Shown: positions 16,180 through 25,875, counted from the first letter of the stretch. The stretch: 64,000 nt of DNA from Blastocatellia bacterium UBA7656 (GCA_002483445.1 DLHY01000109.1:1-64000); one strand, 5' to 3'. A program made the numbers and translations. The notes: generated from the letters alone by a model not told the origin.

Positions 16180-17217
16180 CTATTCAAGTTTGGCTTTCGC
16201 ATGGCGAATAGCGTTGAGTATGACTTCTCGATCAGGGCTATCAGGATAAAGCTCCAGATAGTGATTAAAATCTAGCACTGCTCTCCGAAAGTCACTCGAC
16301 GCATAATAGGCTATGCCGCGCGAACCATATGCCATTGCATAGTTTGGGTCTAGTTCTATAGACCAGGTGTAATCAAGAATCGCTTGATCTAGATTCCCGA
16401 ATTGGTCATGGGTTATCGCGCGGTTGTAATAAGCTATTGCTGATTGAGGTGCTATCTCAATGGCTTTAGTCAATTCCAGAATAGAGAGTTCGAAGTCTCC
16501 CTGCTCTCTGTGAGCAAATCCTCGATTTGAATGATAACTTTCTTCTGAGCCTAATTCGAATTTTGCATCTTTGTTGGCTTGGATTATGGCCCATTCAGCA
16601 CTACCGCAGGGTTTAGCAAACACTCCGCCAGGGTCATTTCTCCATTTATGATCGCATGTGCATTTGGCTTCTTGTTTCTCTTCCAAGAGGATGTGCTCGC
16701 CGCAAGCCCAACAAAGTACAAGAGCGGAATTACACTCCCGGCACTTTCCAGCAGTTAATAGCGACCACATATCGTCAACTACCATTCCACCAGAACGATC
16801 AAGAACTATACAATCATTCTCGCATACAGGGCATAATAGCCACTTGTCTGGGACAATGAAATCGAGTGCTTGCTCAAGTGTCCATAATCGTAAGTCCAAA
16901 CCTACAGCATCAGCCTTAATCTTTGCAGGTTCAGTCCAACCATTTGAGGCCACTATGACGCTCTTGTTAGCGCCAACCGCAACTGCCAGGGATATCACCT
17001 CTTCAATATCTTTAATATCTAATTTGTCCTTTCGGAACTTGGCATCAACAAGAATACCAAGCTTGTGGCCCTTAGCCTCAATTTCCAAATAAACATCAAC
17101 CTGCCGAGGATGACGCGTAGTTTTATCTGGGAGTGTGATGCTCTTGTGGACAATCCCTATCCCCTCCATCTGAAGGTACATTTGGCCAACTGCGTCTTGA
17201 TACTCTTGCCAGTTCAA
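16180..17217 (-). CDS. Mrr-like PD-(D/E)XK nuclease fused to zinc ribbons and TPRs
   Basis: 345 residues in three parts. Residues 1-120 form a restriction-endonuclease-like (Mrr_cat) domain with D41 in RQVDVYLEI and the D-x-K core D58-A-K60 in GILVDAKFRK, matching the ILVDxK motif of predicted type IV-like nucleases. Residues 125-190 hold CxxC pairs (C129/C132, C159/C162, C169/C172, C186/C188), likely zinc ribbons. Residues 225-345 form tetratricopeptide repeats (SNRGFAHREQGDFELSILEL, AYYNRAITHDQFGNLDQAIL). The start is TTG with GGAGA upstream. A role in DNA or nucleic-acid defence is plausible but unproven. There is no methylase or partner nearby, and a MITE-like element abuts its 3' end. 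Confidence 0.75.
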   Translation of the reverse strand: MNWQEYQDAVGQMYLQMEGIGIVHKSITLPDKTTRHPRQVDVYLEIEAKGHKLGILVDAKFRKDKLDIKDIEEVISLAVAVGANKSVIVASNGWTEPAKIKADAVGLDLRLWTLEQALDFIVPDKWLLCPVCENDCIVLDRSGGMVVDDMWSLLTAGKCRECNSALVLCWACGEHILLEEKQEAKCTCDHKWRNDPGGVFAKPCGSAEWAIIQANKDAKFELGSEESYHSNRGFAHREQGDFELSILELTKAIEIAPQSAIAYYNRAITHDQFGNLDQAILDYTWSIELDPNYAMAYGSRGIAYYASSDFRRAVLDFNHYLELYPDSPDREVILNAIRHAKAKLE

Positions 17218-17269
17218 TATTCATTCTCCGAATTTCGAGGCCGTACTACGTGTGGGTATGAAGACAGAT

Positions 17270-19705
17270 TCACTCCGAACCGCGCTCCCGCAATTTCTCC
17301 CATCTCTCACGCAGGCTTTCCATCATCGCCTTGAAGCGCGCATCTTCGCGCACCGAGTCCCAGTTGTGATCCGCCATGAACCAGGGATAATTTTCGTTGC
17401 CCATCCGAATAGCAAGAGAGAGCCATTCAATTGCCTGATCAATTTCACCGCCAAGCGCGTAAAGCACGCCGAGCCACTCGGCGAAATCCTGATCAGCCTG
17501 CGCTATAGCCCGAACTCGTTCATCGACCAGTTCGAATGCGCGCGCGCGTTCGCCGCGCGCCATGTAACACATGGCGAGAAGCAACCTGAACGAATAGAGG
17601 TTGGGGTTTTCAGCCAGAGTTTTTTCAAGCTCTGCGGTCGCCTTTTCCGTCTCGCCCTCAAGGTGATCGATCATCGCGCCGTAGATGCGCAGCAGCGCGT
17701 GATGCGGTTCGAAGGCCAGCCCTTTGTTGATCTCGGCCCTCGCATGTTCGAAATCGCTCTCATAACAATAAACTCTCGCGCGATTGTGACTCGCCACCAC
17801 CACATCGGTCGGGCTGATCTTCAAATAACGATCCCACGCATCGAGCGCGCGCTCGTACTGACCCGACAGCCGATAAACATAAGCCGCAGCCGCATAGACT
17901 GAAGGCTCGTTGGGAGCGCGGCGAACCAGTCGGCGAATCTCGCTGCGAGCTTCATCCGCATTTCCCTCGATCAGAGAGATGTAGATCATCCTCACTCGCG
18001 GCTCAAGGAGCTTCGAATCCAGTTCCAGCGCGCGGTCGAATGATTCTTTCGCTTTCGCGTAGTACTCCACTCCGCCCATCCCCTTGAGCACATAATTCGA
18101 ATAGCACGCGCCGAGGCCGCTGTGAGCCAGCGCGAAATCGCCGTCGAGCGCGACCGCTTTTTCAAACATCGACACGGCGGCTTCGAGGTCTTCTTTATGA
18201 AGCGTCTGAGTGATGAATTTGTAGAGCAGCGTGCGGCCTTTCAGGTAATTTTCATAAGCCTCGGCGTTTTCGGTCAGAGACTTGACCATCCGCTCCTGCT
18301 CTTTGGCGCTCGTCCTCACGCGCAATCCTTCAACTATTTTCGTCGAGATGGTGTCCTGAAGGCTGATGATGTCGCGGGCATCGACGTCTATCTTGTCGCT
18401 CCACATGATTTCGCCCGATGCGACATCGATCAGTTGCGGAGTGACGCGAAAACGATCTCCCGCTTTCATGTATCCGCAAATCAGCACGGCATCTACGGAG
18501 AGTTGATTTCCGACGACGCGCGGATCGACATCCTTGTTTTGATATTGCGCGATGTATGAAGACGGGCGGACTACCAGATCGCGCAACTGGGCAAGCTCGG
18601 TGATGACGCTGTCGGCGAGGCTGAAGCTGTAGAAATCGTTTTCGGCGCTGCCGGAAAGATTTTTGAACGGAAGTATTGCGATGGCTTTTTTGTCACGCGA
18701 CTGCCACATCGAAGGCGTGATGTCGGGAGTCGAAGTTGGCGTTTCGCTCGACTCTTCTTTCGCCGACGATTGAAAAGCGCGCTGCACCAAACCGCTCACA
18801 CGCCCGAACAATCCCTTCTTCTTAACCTGTTTCGAAGCCTGAAGCGATGCGGTCTTATCCGTAGGCAGCGCGCCCTGCTGCGCGTAGTGGCTGCGGACTA
18901 ATGCGCGCAGGTCTTCGAGCAACTGATCGGCTGTTTGATAACGCGCCGCTTTGTCCTTCTCCATCGCCTTGAGTACGATCTGCTGAAGGCGCGCGGGGGC
19001 GTTTGGCGTTATCGGCGCAGGTTCGTCGTGAAGGACTGAGTGCATCACATCTACCGATGTCTTGCCCTTGAAGGGAAGCCGCCCGGTCAGCATCTCGTAT
19101 ATGACGACGCCGAGCGAGAATATGTCCGAACGCTCATCCGCCGCCTCTCCGCGCGCCTGTTCGGGCGACATATAACTGGCCGTCCCGAAGGGCGAGCCTA
19201 GCTGAGTGAGTTCGCCCGTCTGAGCATCGGTCTGATGAGTGAGTTTGGCCAGCCCGAAGTCGAGAATTCTTAGCTGGCTTCGCTCGTTGAGCATGACGTT
19301 GGAGGATTTTATATCGCGGTGCAGCACATGCTGATGATGCGCTTCGGTGAGCGCGTCGGCGAGTTGCAATGAAAAATCCATCGCCTGATCGAGCGGAAGC
19401 GGATGGCCGCCGATATGTTTTTTCAAAGTCTTTCCATCGACGTACTGCATCACGAAGAAGAGATGCCCCTCTGATTCGTTGATCTCATAGACGGTGCAGA
19501 TATTGGGATGATCTATGGCGGAAGCGGCGCGGGCTTCGCGCAGAAATCTTATGCGAGCTTTCTCATCTCCTATCAAATCGGCTGCCAGAGCCTTTATTGC
19601 GACTGTGCGGTTGAGTTTGGTGTCGCGGGCTTTATAGACGACTCCCATTCCGCCCTTGCCGATTTCCTTGAGTACCTGATAGTGAAGAATCGTTTTGCCG
19701 ACCAT
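17270..19705 (-). CDS. Ser/Thr protein kinase with TolB-like domain and TPR repeats
   Basis: An 811-residue Hanks-type kinase (PknB class). The kinase domain spans about 9-270: glycine loop IGKGGMGVVYK, ATP-binding K38 (VAIKAL), catalytic D131 (HRDIKSSN), DFG at 149-151, and the activation-segment end MSPEQARGE. A Gln/Lys-rich linker leads to a domain starting AIAILPFKNLSGSAENDFYS, typical of the TolB-N-like domain seen in adenylate-cyclase/TPR proteins. At least six TPR-like repeats then run to the C-terminus. There is no clear membrane helix, so it is probably cytosolic. The start at 19705 fits the kinase alignment; a frame six codons longer is possible. Substrates are unknown. Confidence 0.92.
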   Translation of the reverse strand: MVGKTILHYQVLKEIGKGGMGVVYKARDTKLNRTVAIKALAADLIGDEKARIRFLREARAASAIDHPNICTVYEINESEGHLFFVMQYVDGKTLKKHIGGHPLPLDQAMDFSLQLADALTEAHHQHVLHRDIKSSNVMLNERSQLRILDFGLAKLTHQTDAQTGELTQLGSPFGTASYMSPEQARGEAADERSDIFSLGVVIYEMLTGRLPFKGKTSVDVMHSVLHDEPAPITPNAPARLQQIVLKAMEKDKAARYQTADQLLEDLRALVRSHYAQQGALPTDKTASLQASKQVKKKGLFGRVSGLVQRAFQSSAKEESSETPTSTPDITPSMWQSRDKKAIAILPFKNLSGSAENDFYSFSLADSVITELAQLRDLVVRPSSYIAQYQNKDVDPRVVGNQLSVDAVLICGYMKAGDRFRVTPQLIDVASGEIMWSDKIDVDARDIISLQDTISTKIVEGLRVRTSAKEQERMVKSLTENAEAYENYLKGRTLLYKFITQTLHKEDLEAAVSMFEKAVALDGDFALAHSGLGACYSNYVLKGMGGVEYYAKAKESFDRALELDSKLLEPRVRMIYISLIEGNADEARSEIRRLVRRAPNEPSVYAAAAYVYRLSGQYERALDAWDRYLKISPTDVVVASHNRARVYCYESDFEHARAEINKGLAFEPHHALLRIYGAMIDHLEGETEKATAELEKTLAENPNLYSFRLLLAMCYMARGERARAFELVDERVRAIAQADQDFAEWLGVLYALGGEIDQAIEWLSLAIRMGNENYPWFMADHNWDSVREDARFKAMMESLRERWEKLRERGSE

Positions 19706-20009
19706 TAGCTCACGCCTGAGCAAACAACGCGCAAGACCGAACGGGATTCATTTCTGAACGTCGTTTCAGGCTTGTGAATTGATTATACACTTGGCCGGAT
19801 GAGGGGCAAACGAAAATGGAGTCGATGCGCTCGCCTCTTCCTCACACGAGTAGCATTAATTTTTCAGCAGAAAGGAATGAACCACAGATGAACACAGATA
19901 AACACGGATAGGATGAGAAAAGAAGGGGCAGATAAATCTTCGGCTTTCTCTATCTGTGACCATCGGCGTTCATCTGTGGTTTTCTTTTCGGCCTCTCTTT
20001 CGAAAACTA
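19706..20009. repeat. Intergenic region with facing ACCACAGATGAACACAG-type arrays
   Basis: A 7-bp-period array runs from 19880 to 19911 (ACCACAGATGAACACAG...) and its complement runs from 19950 to 19983 (...TTCATCTGTGGTTTT), separated by about 38 bp. No gene is seen. A hairpin here would follow the 3' end of the exported-protein gene at 20010 and precede the kinase gene, so it could terminate the former. Confidence 0.7.
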
Positions 20010-21146
20010 TCATCGCGCTTCAACTCTGTAACCGGCAGCGTTGATAGTCACCGTCGCATTCAACACGCGCGGCTTCGCCCAATCGGGCGCTTTCGGCTGC
20101 CAGCGCAACTCGACCCTATCGCCTTTCCTTTCGACCGACACATTGCCGTGAATGATTTTGTTATGGCCGTTCTGATCGATTTGAAAAGCGACTGACGAAG
20201 ACGCGGCAAGACTGAGTTCGGGCGTGAAACTGAGTCGCATCGTTTTCGTTCCGCTCGTCATCGCCACAGACCGCAGCGCCAGTCCTTCCTCAGTTCTGCG
20301 CGCCTGCAACCCGAGCAGACTCCCGCGCGACGATGGCCCGGCAACTTCATTGATCATCATCTCATCGCCCTTGCGCGACGCGATGCGCAATCGCCTTTCG
20401 CGCCCGCGATCATTCGCAATGATCCACTCGCCGCCTTCAGCAAGTTCTTTCGGAGAAGAGGTCACGCGCCAGTTCTCCTCGCCCAAAGCCAGCACGCCGA
20501 TGCCTATGCCCTCGGCATAAACTCCGCGATAAGGGACGAAGTAAGGCGGCGCGGCGATCTCAGCCCAGGCCGCGGCTTCGTTGACGCGATTGCCTATCTG
20601 CGCGGCTGTTCCTTCTCCGGCTGTCGAGCCGAGGTCGCGATAAATCACCAGCCACCCCGCGCCGCCTTCCTGTGGCGTAAGCCCCGCGCCGCGTTCGGAA
20701 GCCGGAACGGCAAGCGTGAATCGCCACTGAATTTTTTGTCCGCGCTCGTCATTGAAGCTGAATTCATGGGCAGGCAACTGGCCCAGTCGGTTCGTCGCCT
20801 GATAATCGATCCGGGTCAGGCGAGCTTCAACGCCTGCGCGAGTGAGCGCAGCGACCTTCGCTTCCGAGTTGCAGTAATTGACGCGCCGCGCCGACTGCTT
20901 TTCGGTGAGCGTCACAGTGTATACCTGATTGCTGATCGCGGCTTCGATGCGCGAATACTGCGGATCGTCGTCGAGCCATTGCATGAAGTAATGCGGCACG
21001 TATTCATACTCCATGATCGCTGGCACTACGGGAAACGGATTTGTTTGAGCCTCCGACGATTGCGCGCTCGTTTCGGGCTGCCCAGCAAGCGCGCAGATGA
21101 AGAGGAGAAAAATCAGTATGAGGCCACTGCGTTGCTCAGTTCGCAT
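20010..21146 (-). CDS. Exported protein of unknown function
   Basis: 378 residues with a Sec signal peptide (LILIFLLFICALAGQPETSA). The mature part is beta-rich and without cysteine pairs or repeats I recognise. Its C-terminus (HNKIIHGNVSVERKGDRVELRWQP) looks like a beta-sandwich. AAGGAA precedes the ATG, and the gene starts 3 bp after the stop of the BAAT-like hydrolase gene, so the two are almost surely cotranscribed and probably act on a shared periplasmic substrate. No catalytic motif is evident. Confidence 0.7.
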   Translation of the reverse strand: MRTEQRSGLILIFLLFICALAGQPETSAQSSEAQTNPFPVVPAIMEYEYVPHYFMQWLDDDPQYSRIEAAISNQVYTVTLTEKQSARRVNYCNSEAKVAALTRAGVEARLTRIDYQATNRLGQLPAHEFSFNDERGQKIQWRFTLAVPASERGAGLTPQEGGAGWLVIYRDLGSTAGEGTAAQIGNRVNEAAAWAEIAAPPYFVPYRGVYAEGIGIGVLALGEENWRVTSSPKELAEGGEWIIANDRGRERRLRIASRKGDEMMINEVAGPSSRGSLLGLQARRTEEGLALRSVAMTSGTKTMRLSFTPELSLAASSSVAFQIDQNGHNKIIHGNVSVERKGDRVELRWQPKAPDWAKPRVLNATVTINAAGYRVEAR

Positions 21147-21149
21147 AAG

Positions 21150-22502
21150 TTATTTCCTTTTTTCTTTCTTCAAACTCTCGTTGAAGAATCGCAGCACTTT
21201 CGGCCACGAGTCGGCCTGCGCACGGGCATAAGCTTCGCGCGTGCCGCCCATCAAAAAGCGTCCGCCGGAGTTGGAGCGCGCCGAGGGAAGATATGATGAT
21301 CCGATGGCGTGGCCCGCTCCTTCGTAAACCAGATGCTCGTAAGGAAAGCGATGATTATTTTTCTTCAATCGCTCGATGACCATCTCCGACATAATCGAAG
21401 ACGGCCAGAGTTGATCATCGCGACCGGAGATGAGCAGCACAGGGCCGTTGATTTTTTCGACAGCGATGGCAGCCTTCTCGACCGCCGCTTGGTCTTTCAA
21501 TCCTTCGACGTACAGCGATCCGATTTTGATAGGCTTGCTGAAATCCTGAGACAGAAAAGCCTGGGTCGTTTTCATATTCGCATAAGGCAATTGCTCCCCC
21601 TTGTAAGTCCAAGACGAGCCTCTGCTCGACCCCGTCTGTCCGATTCCCTCCCACACCAGCCCGCTCGGAACATAAGCCACGACCGCCTTCATCTCGGGAA
21701 AAGTCGCGCCAAGCAGCAGAGCCAGTTCCCCGCCCTTCGAGCCGCCCGTCACAGCCATCCTTGCGCGGTCTACGCCAGGTTGCGAGGCCATCCAGTCGAT
21801 TCCTTTTTTCAAATACTCAAGCGGGATCAGTTCGAGAGTTTTCGGCAAGCCTTCCAGTCCGAAGTAGGCAAGCGCCAACGCCGCGTAACCGTGAGCCGCA
21901 AGCAATGCGGCTCTGGTCTCAGATTGAAGCCCGCCTTCCGACCCGCCAAGCACCAGAATGGCAGGACGCGCGCCGCCGCCCGCCGGTTCGTAAAATCTTC
22001 CGACAAGCCCATTGTCTCTCACGTCTCGCGCCTTCACGTCGGGCGCGGTATACAATCGTTTGAGACTTCCTGAAGCGATGATTTTCCCATCCGATTCCGC
22101 ATCGAATTTCATCGTCAGAGGTTCGAGCAAAGATCGCGGCTGAGACGGGGCTGTTGATTGACCGGCGGTCATATCCATCGACCAGAAGAGGCCCATCGCA
22201 TCGACGCCGCTGTAGCTCCCTTCGGTCGGAGCCTGTCGGCTCAGGTCGATGATACCGGAGCGGTCTGCCGTGAAAACGGCTCTGGAAGCCCATTCGCGGC
22301 CCGTGCGGTCGATCATCGTCGCTTTGATAGCGACCGTTTGACCCGAAGCAAGCCCTGTGACCCGGATGCTGACCCTTTCATCAACGAGCGCAGTGTCCGG
22401 CTTGATGTGAATGACTGTCGATGTTTGCGCCTGCGTCGCTAGATATGAAAAGAACGACGCGGCAAGTATGAGCGTCATAAATCTGATTGCGTGCTTTGTC
22501 AT
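21150..22502 (-). CDS. Exported BAAT/acyl-CoA-thioesterase-like alpha/beta hydrolase
   Basis: 450 residues. A signal peptide (MTLILAASFFSYLATQAQTS) is followed by an N-terminal beta-sandwich like the acyl-CoA thioester hydrolase/BAAT N domain (IHIKPDTALVDERVSIRVTGL). A C-terminal alpha/beta-hydrolase domain follows: oxyanion region VLGGSEGG, nucleophile elbow GGSKGGELAL (Ser), acidic residue in ISGRDDQLWPS and His in YEGAGHAIG. Known BAAT enzymes use Cys or Ser here. Because it is exported, the substrate is likely an ester or amide in the periplasm rather than an acyl-CoA. GGAGGAG precedes the ATG. Order of transcription: TonB receptor, this gene, exported unknown. Confidence 0.82.
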   Translation of the reverse strand: MTKHAIRFMTLILAASFFSYLATQAQTSTVIHIKPDTALVDERVSIRVTGLASGQTVAIKATMIDRTGREWASRAVFTADRSGIIDLSRQAPTEGSYSGVDAMGLFWSMDMTAGQSTAPSQPRSLLEPLTMKFDAESDGKIIASGSLKRLYTAPDVKARDVRDNGLVGRFYEPAGGGARPAILVLGGSEGGLQSETRAALLAAHGYAALALAYFGLEGLPKTLELIPLEYLKKGIDWMASQPGVDRARMAVTGGSKGGELALLLGATFPEMKAVVAYVPSGLVWEGIGQTGSSRGSSWTYKGEQLPYANMKTTQAFLSQDFSKPIKIGSLYVEGLKDQAAVEKAAIAVEKINGPVLLISGRDDQLWPSSIMSEMVIERLKKNNHRFPYEHLVYEGAGHAIGSSYLPSARSNSGGRFLMGGTREAYARAQADSWPKVLRFFNESLKKEKRK

Positions 22503-22514
22503 AATCTCTCCTCC

Positions 22515-22622
22515 AGGAGTCAGAAGTCAGAAGTCAGGAGTCAGGAGTCAGAAGTCAGGAGGTTACAGGTAACAGGCCCGGAGATTTCCCGCCTGTTCCC
22601 TGTCACCTGTTCCCTGTTCCCT
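22515..22622. repeat. Heptad arrays between TonB receptor and hydrolase genes
   Basis: The array GTCAGAA/GTCAGGA fills 22515-22562. It is followed by TTACAGGTAACAGG (22563-22576) facing its complement, CCTGTTCCCTGTCACCTGTT and further units, at 22591-22622. Thus one single-orientation array lies next to an inverted pair of a different 7-bp word. The whole block fills the 133-bp gap between two minus-strand genes. Confidence 0.75.
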
Positions 22623-22635
22623 ACACCAACCACTG

Positions 22636-25410
22636 CTAGAAACTGAATCGCGCTCCGATTTCTATACGACGCGAGGGCGCAGCATTGTTCGCGCGACCGA
22701 AGAACGGAGAATTCAGCACGCCATCGATGCCGCCGAGGTTGGCTCGATTGAGAAGATTGCTTGCGCGCACATTGAGCGTCAGTTGATGGCCGCGATCATT
22801 TTTGCCTTTGCCGCCCATAGCGAAAGTCCGGCTCAGATTCATATCCATCGCGGCGTTGAAAGGATTCGTGCCAGCATTGCGACCAAGCGTCCCGTTGATG
22901 ACTGAAGGATCGAACGCGCCCAGATGCGTCATTACCGCTCGCGGATCATTCGCCACAGCGCGATTCGGTCGATCATTGAAGTTGCCGTCGCCGTTGTTGT
23001 CGCGTCCTGTGGTGATATTGAAAGGAGCGCCCGTTGCGAGATTGACCTCAGTCGATGCGCGCATCTTCCACGGAAGATTGATCAAGCCGACGACGAAAAC
23101 GCGATGGCTGGCCTGCCAGAAGGGACGCGCCCATTCGCCGTCTGCGTTGTAGCTCGATTGCGCGAGCAGAAAAGGATGATCGGCGTCCGTGCGAAAGTCG
23201 AACCACAGATAGCCGGAGAAAAAATTGAAGTGACGATTGCTCGATTGATTGACTCCGATGAAAAGCACGCGACCCGTCAGGCTTCCGCTCGATTCGAATT
23301 GCAGAATATTTTCTTTCACGCCGAACGGTCGCGGCGCGCTCAGAGGATCATCGCCTTCATTGATGATCGGAGCGTTGATGTTGCGCGAGCGAATCGATCC
23401 CCAACTGCGCGACCAGTAATGACTCATCTCGATCTTCCACCCGCGCGACAACTGGCGCTCGAATCCCGCCTGCGCCTGAAATGAAACGGGCGGGCGCAAA
23501 TCTGCGCTGATTCGCCTCACTGTCGGAATCGCTTCGACCGCCGCGCCGCCCTTGAAAGGATCGGGAAACGACGGCTCATCGATGATTATCTGCTCCTGCC
23601 GGTTTCCGTCGAGTCGCAGAGTTTCAAGCGCGATGGGAAGCGTGATGCGGTCATAAAATAAACCGGCGCGAGCGCGCAGCACCCAGCGGCGTTTCTTGTC
23701 GGGCGAATAACCTAAGCCGATGCGCGGGCCGAGGCTCACTCGATCCGAAGGCGCAGTCTGTGATTCGTAACGCAATCCGAGGCTTATGAGCAAATCCTGA
23801 CGCACGTGCCATTCATCCTGTAAAAATCCTGAAATCATCCACTGACTTTGCTCGACGAGAGGATCGCCGCGATTGATCAAAAAGCGCGTCGGCCTCCCGC
23901 CTGCAAGATCGAGCAGCGCGCGGCGGTACTGCTCAAGCCCTGATATGTTCGTCATAACAGGCTTGCCGTCATCATCAGCGATGATTTCTCCATCGTCATC
24001 GAGCAGAGGCGCGATTGCGCCGCCGAATATGAAAGTACCGTTGAAATTATCGGCGCGAGAATCTGAGACCCGCCTGACGGTGATCTGCGCGCCGATCTTC
24101 AAGCTGTGATTTCTCGCGACGATGGAAAGATTATTTGTCAACTCGATGCGCTTTTCGGTCTGGGCTATTGATTGCGCCGCGGAGCCGCCGCTTGAAAATG
24201 CGCCCGACACCGTGATGGCAGGCGCGCGGGAAGTGGCGCGCTCGGTCGTGCGAGTCGAAGTCAGCGCGAGTCGCGCTTCATTGAAAATTGATTTTCCTAT
24301 GATCGCCGTCTCTGCAAATCGAAGAGCGTGACTTTTGGCGCGACTCGTCGAAGCGCGCTCCGGCAGATTAAACCCTCCCGCGCCCTGATTATTTGAGCGA
24401 TCTTCATTGAAGTCATAACGCGCGATGAAAGTGTGAAACTGATTGAGTTGCCAGTCGCCGCGCAGAGAGCCTATCAACAGTCGTTTGGGAGTCGGCACGT
24501 TTGCCACAAAGTTCGAAGGCTGAAAGTCGGTGTCGAGTATCACTGCGTTGACGGTTGCGGATTCATTGATGTCGCGCGCTTCGAAATCAATCAGGAAGCC
24601 TGCGCGTTTGCGAACCAGAGGGCCGCCGAGTTGCAGTCCGTAGCGGCGCGTGGTTATGGGCGCGCGCTGGCGGGCGAAAACATCGCGGGCATTGAGCGAA
24701 GAATTATTAAAGTTGAAAGCCGCCTCTCCGTGAAACGATCCGGCTCCGGGTTTGGTGTAGACATCGATTCGCCCGCCGCGATAAGGAGGCTTGTCGTACT
24801 CGGCTGAGAAGATATTGGAATTGATTCGCACTTCGCGTATGGAAGATTTCGGCGGCAGTCGGCCTTCATTCGAGAATCCATCCACGGTGACTGTGGCCTG
24901 GCCGGGCGCGCTGCCTGAAGACGTGGCGAGCAGTTGCAGAAGGTCGCTCAACCGGTCGGGGTCGTCGGGCAGAGATTTCAACACCTGCTCCGTGAGAACC
25001 TGAGCGCCCGCCGCGCGCTGCGGATCGAGTGAGACTTCGCTCGGATCATCCTTGACGCTGACGGTTTCTTTTATCGAAGGGTAAAGAGTGATCGCTAGAC
25101 GCTGCTTCGAATCGCTCAACGTCAGTTTTTCTTCATGCGGGGCGAACCCTTCTGCCTCGATTTTCAAAGTGTGCGCGCCCGCGGCGAGTCCCGTGATGCG
25201 AAATCGCCCGCGGTCATCCGATACGGTTTCGCGCGTCGAGCCTGCGGACAAAATAATTTTCGCGCCCGCGATCACGTCTCCGTGTTGGTCTTTCACTTCG
25301 CCCTCGAACTCGATTACGCGCGACTGCGAACGGGCGAGAGCGAAGGCCAGGAGTATGACCAGCATGGCTAAGGGGAAGCGGCTCGACATGATTTTTTTGT
25401 ATCGTCTCAC
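22636..25410 (-). CDS. Oar-like TonB-dependent outer-membrane receptor
   Basis: About 920 residues. The signal sequence (FPLAMLVILLAFALARS) is followed by a carboxypeptidase-regulatory-like domain (IEFEGEVKDQHGDVIAGAKI, residues about 33-115), a plug-like region (TVTVDGFSNEGRLPPKSSIREVRI, about 130-230) and a long beta-barrel ending in Phe (RIEIGARFSF), as expected for outer-membrane insertion. Such proteins import or export large substrates using TonB energy. Downstream on the same strand are an exported hydrolase and an exported unknown, suggesting an uptake/processing locus. The start is GTG 25410 or ATG 25389; neither has a clear ribosome binding site. Confidence 0.87.
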   Translation of the reverse strand: MRRYKKIMSSRFPLAMLVILLAFALARSQSRVIEFEGEVKDQHGDVIAGAKIILSAGSTRETVSDDRGRFRITGLAAGAHTLKIEAEGFAPHEEKLTLSDSKQRLAITLYPSIKETVSVKDDPSEVSLDPQRAAGAQVLTEQVLKSLPDDPDRLSDLLQLLATSSGSAPGQATVTVDGFSNEGRLPPKSSIREVRINSNIFSAEYDKPPYRGGRIDVYTKPGAGSFHGEAAFNFNNSSLNARDVFARQRAPITTRRYGLQLGGPLVRKRAGFLIDFEARDINESATVNAVILDTDFQPSNFVANVPTPKRLLIGSLRGDWQLNQFHTFIARYDFNEDRSNNQGAGGFNLPERASTSRAKSHALRFAETAIIGKSIFNEARLALTSTRTTERATSRAPAITVSGAFSSGGSAAQSIAQTEKRIELTNNLSIVARNHSLKIGAQITVRRVSDSRADNFNGTFIFGGAIAPLLDDDGEIIADDDGKPVMTNISGLEQYRRALLDLAGGRPTRFLINRGDPLVEQSQWMISGFLQDEWHVRQDLLISLGLRYESQTAPSDRVSLGPRIGLGYSPDKKRRWVLRARAGLFYDRITLPIALETLRLDGNRQEQIIIDEPSFPDPFKGGAAVEAIPTVRRISADLRPPVSFQAQAGFERQLSRGWKIEMSHYWSRSWGSIRSRNINAPIINEGDDPLSAPRPFGVKENILQFESSGSLTGRVLFIGVNQSSNRHFNFFSGYLWFDFRTDADHPFLLAQSSYNADGEWARPFWQASHRVFVVGLINLPWKMRASTEVNLATGAPFNITTGRDNNGDGNFNDRPNRAVANDPRAVMTHLGAFDPSVINGTLGRNAGTNPFNAAMDMNLSRTFAMGGKGKNDRGHQLTLNVRASNLLNRANLGGIDGVLNSPFFGRANNAAPSRRIEIGARFSF

Positions 25411-25875
25411 GTCTTTGAGGAATACATCTCAGACGCAAGCGGTTCAATTTTCTTCTCAGGAGCGGTGTCTTTTTTCTGTTGAACGGCCACTATCAGGCCG
25501 TGAGCAGATGAAGGAACATTTCCTGATGCCGTCGGATTTTGCAGGTACTATAGAGGGCTTCGAATGTATGAACAGCGAGAAGGGTATAAACCGCAGAGGC
25601 GCAGAGAAGTCGCGGAGGTACAACAGGCTGGCAGCCTGTTGACACTCTGAAAGCATGAAAATTCGGGGAAGCAGCAGGCTGGCAGCCTGCTGTACATTTT
25701 CGGAGGAGATATCTTCTCTGCGTTGGCTCTGCGTCTCTGCGCCTCTGCGGTGAAGCTACCTCCCGTTGACACAGACGATAGTTGCTGTCGATAGCCTCGA
25801 TTGAAAACAAAGTCTTCAGCCCCCCAGCCCGCAAAATCCGGCGGCATCAGAAAGTTTCACAAACTCGACAAGCGA
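25411..25875. other. 465-bp intergenic region built of repeats
   Basis: No gene is supported. It contains facing heptad arrays (CCGCAGAGGCGCAGAG... at 25591-25618; ...GCGTCTCTGCGCCTCTGCGG at 25715-25751) enclosing a 78-bp element made of two GCTGGCAGC hairpins (25618-25695). The promoter of the TonB receptor gene should lie at 25411-25560. Confidence 0.6.
25618..25695. repeat. GCTGGCAGC hairpin repeat, long copy 1
   Basis: GTACAACAGGCTGGCAGCCT starts a near-perfect palindrome. It is followed by a spacer containing CTGAAAGCATGAAAATT and a second palindrome (GCAGCAGGCTGGCAGCCTGC), then TGTAC. The whole unit is bounded by GTAC/GTAC. A closely similar copy, about 77 bp with the same spacer, lies at 44202-44278 upstream of a secreted-protein gene. 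Confidence 0.8.

Noticed and set aside
22515..22562. Possible CRISPR array (short tandem repeats)
   Set aside because: Units are 7 bp with no unique spacers, and no cas gene is present anywhere in the window.
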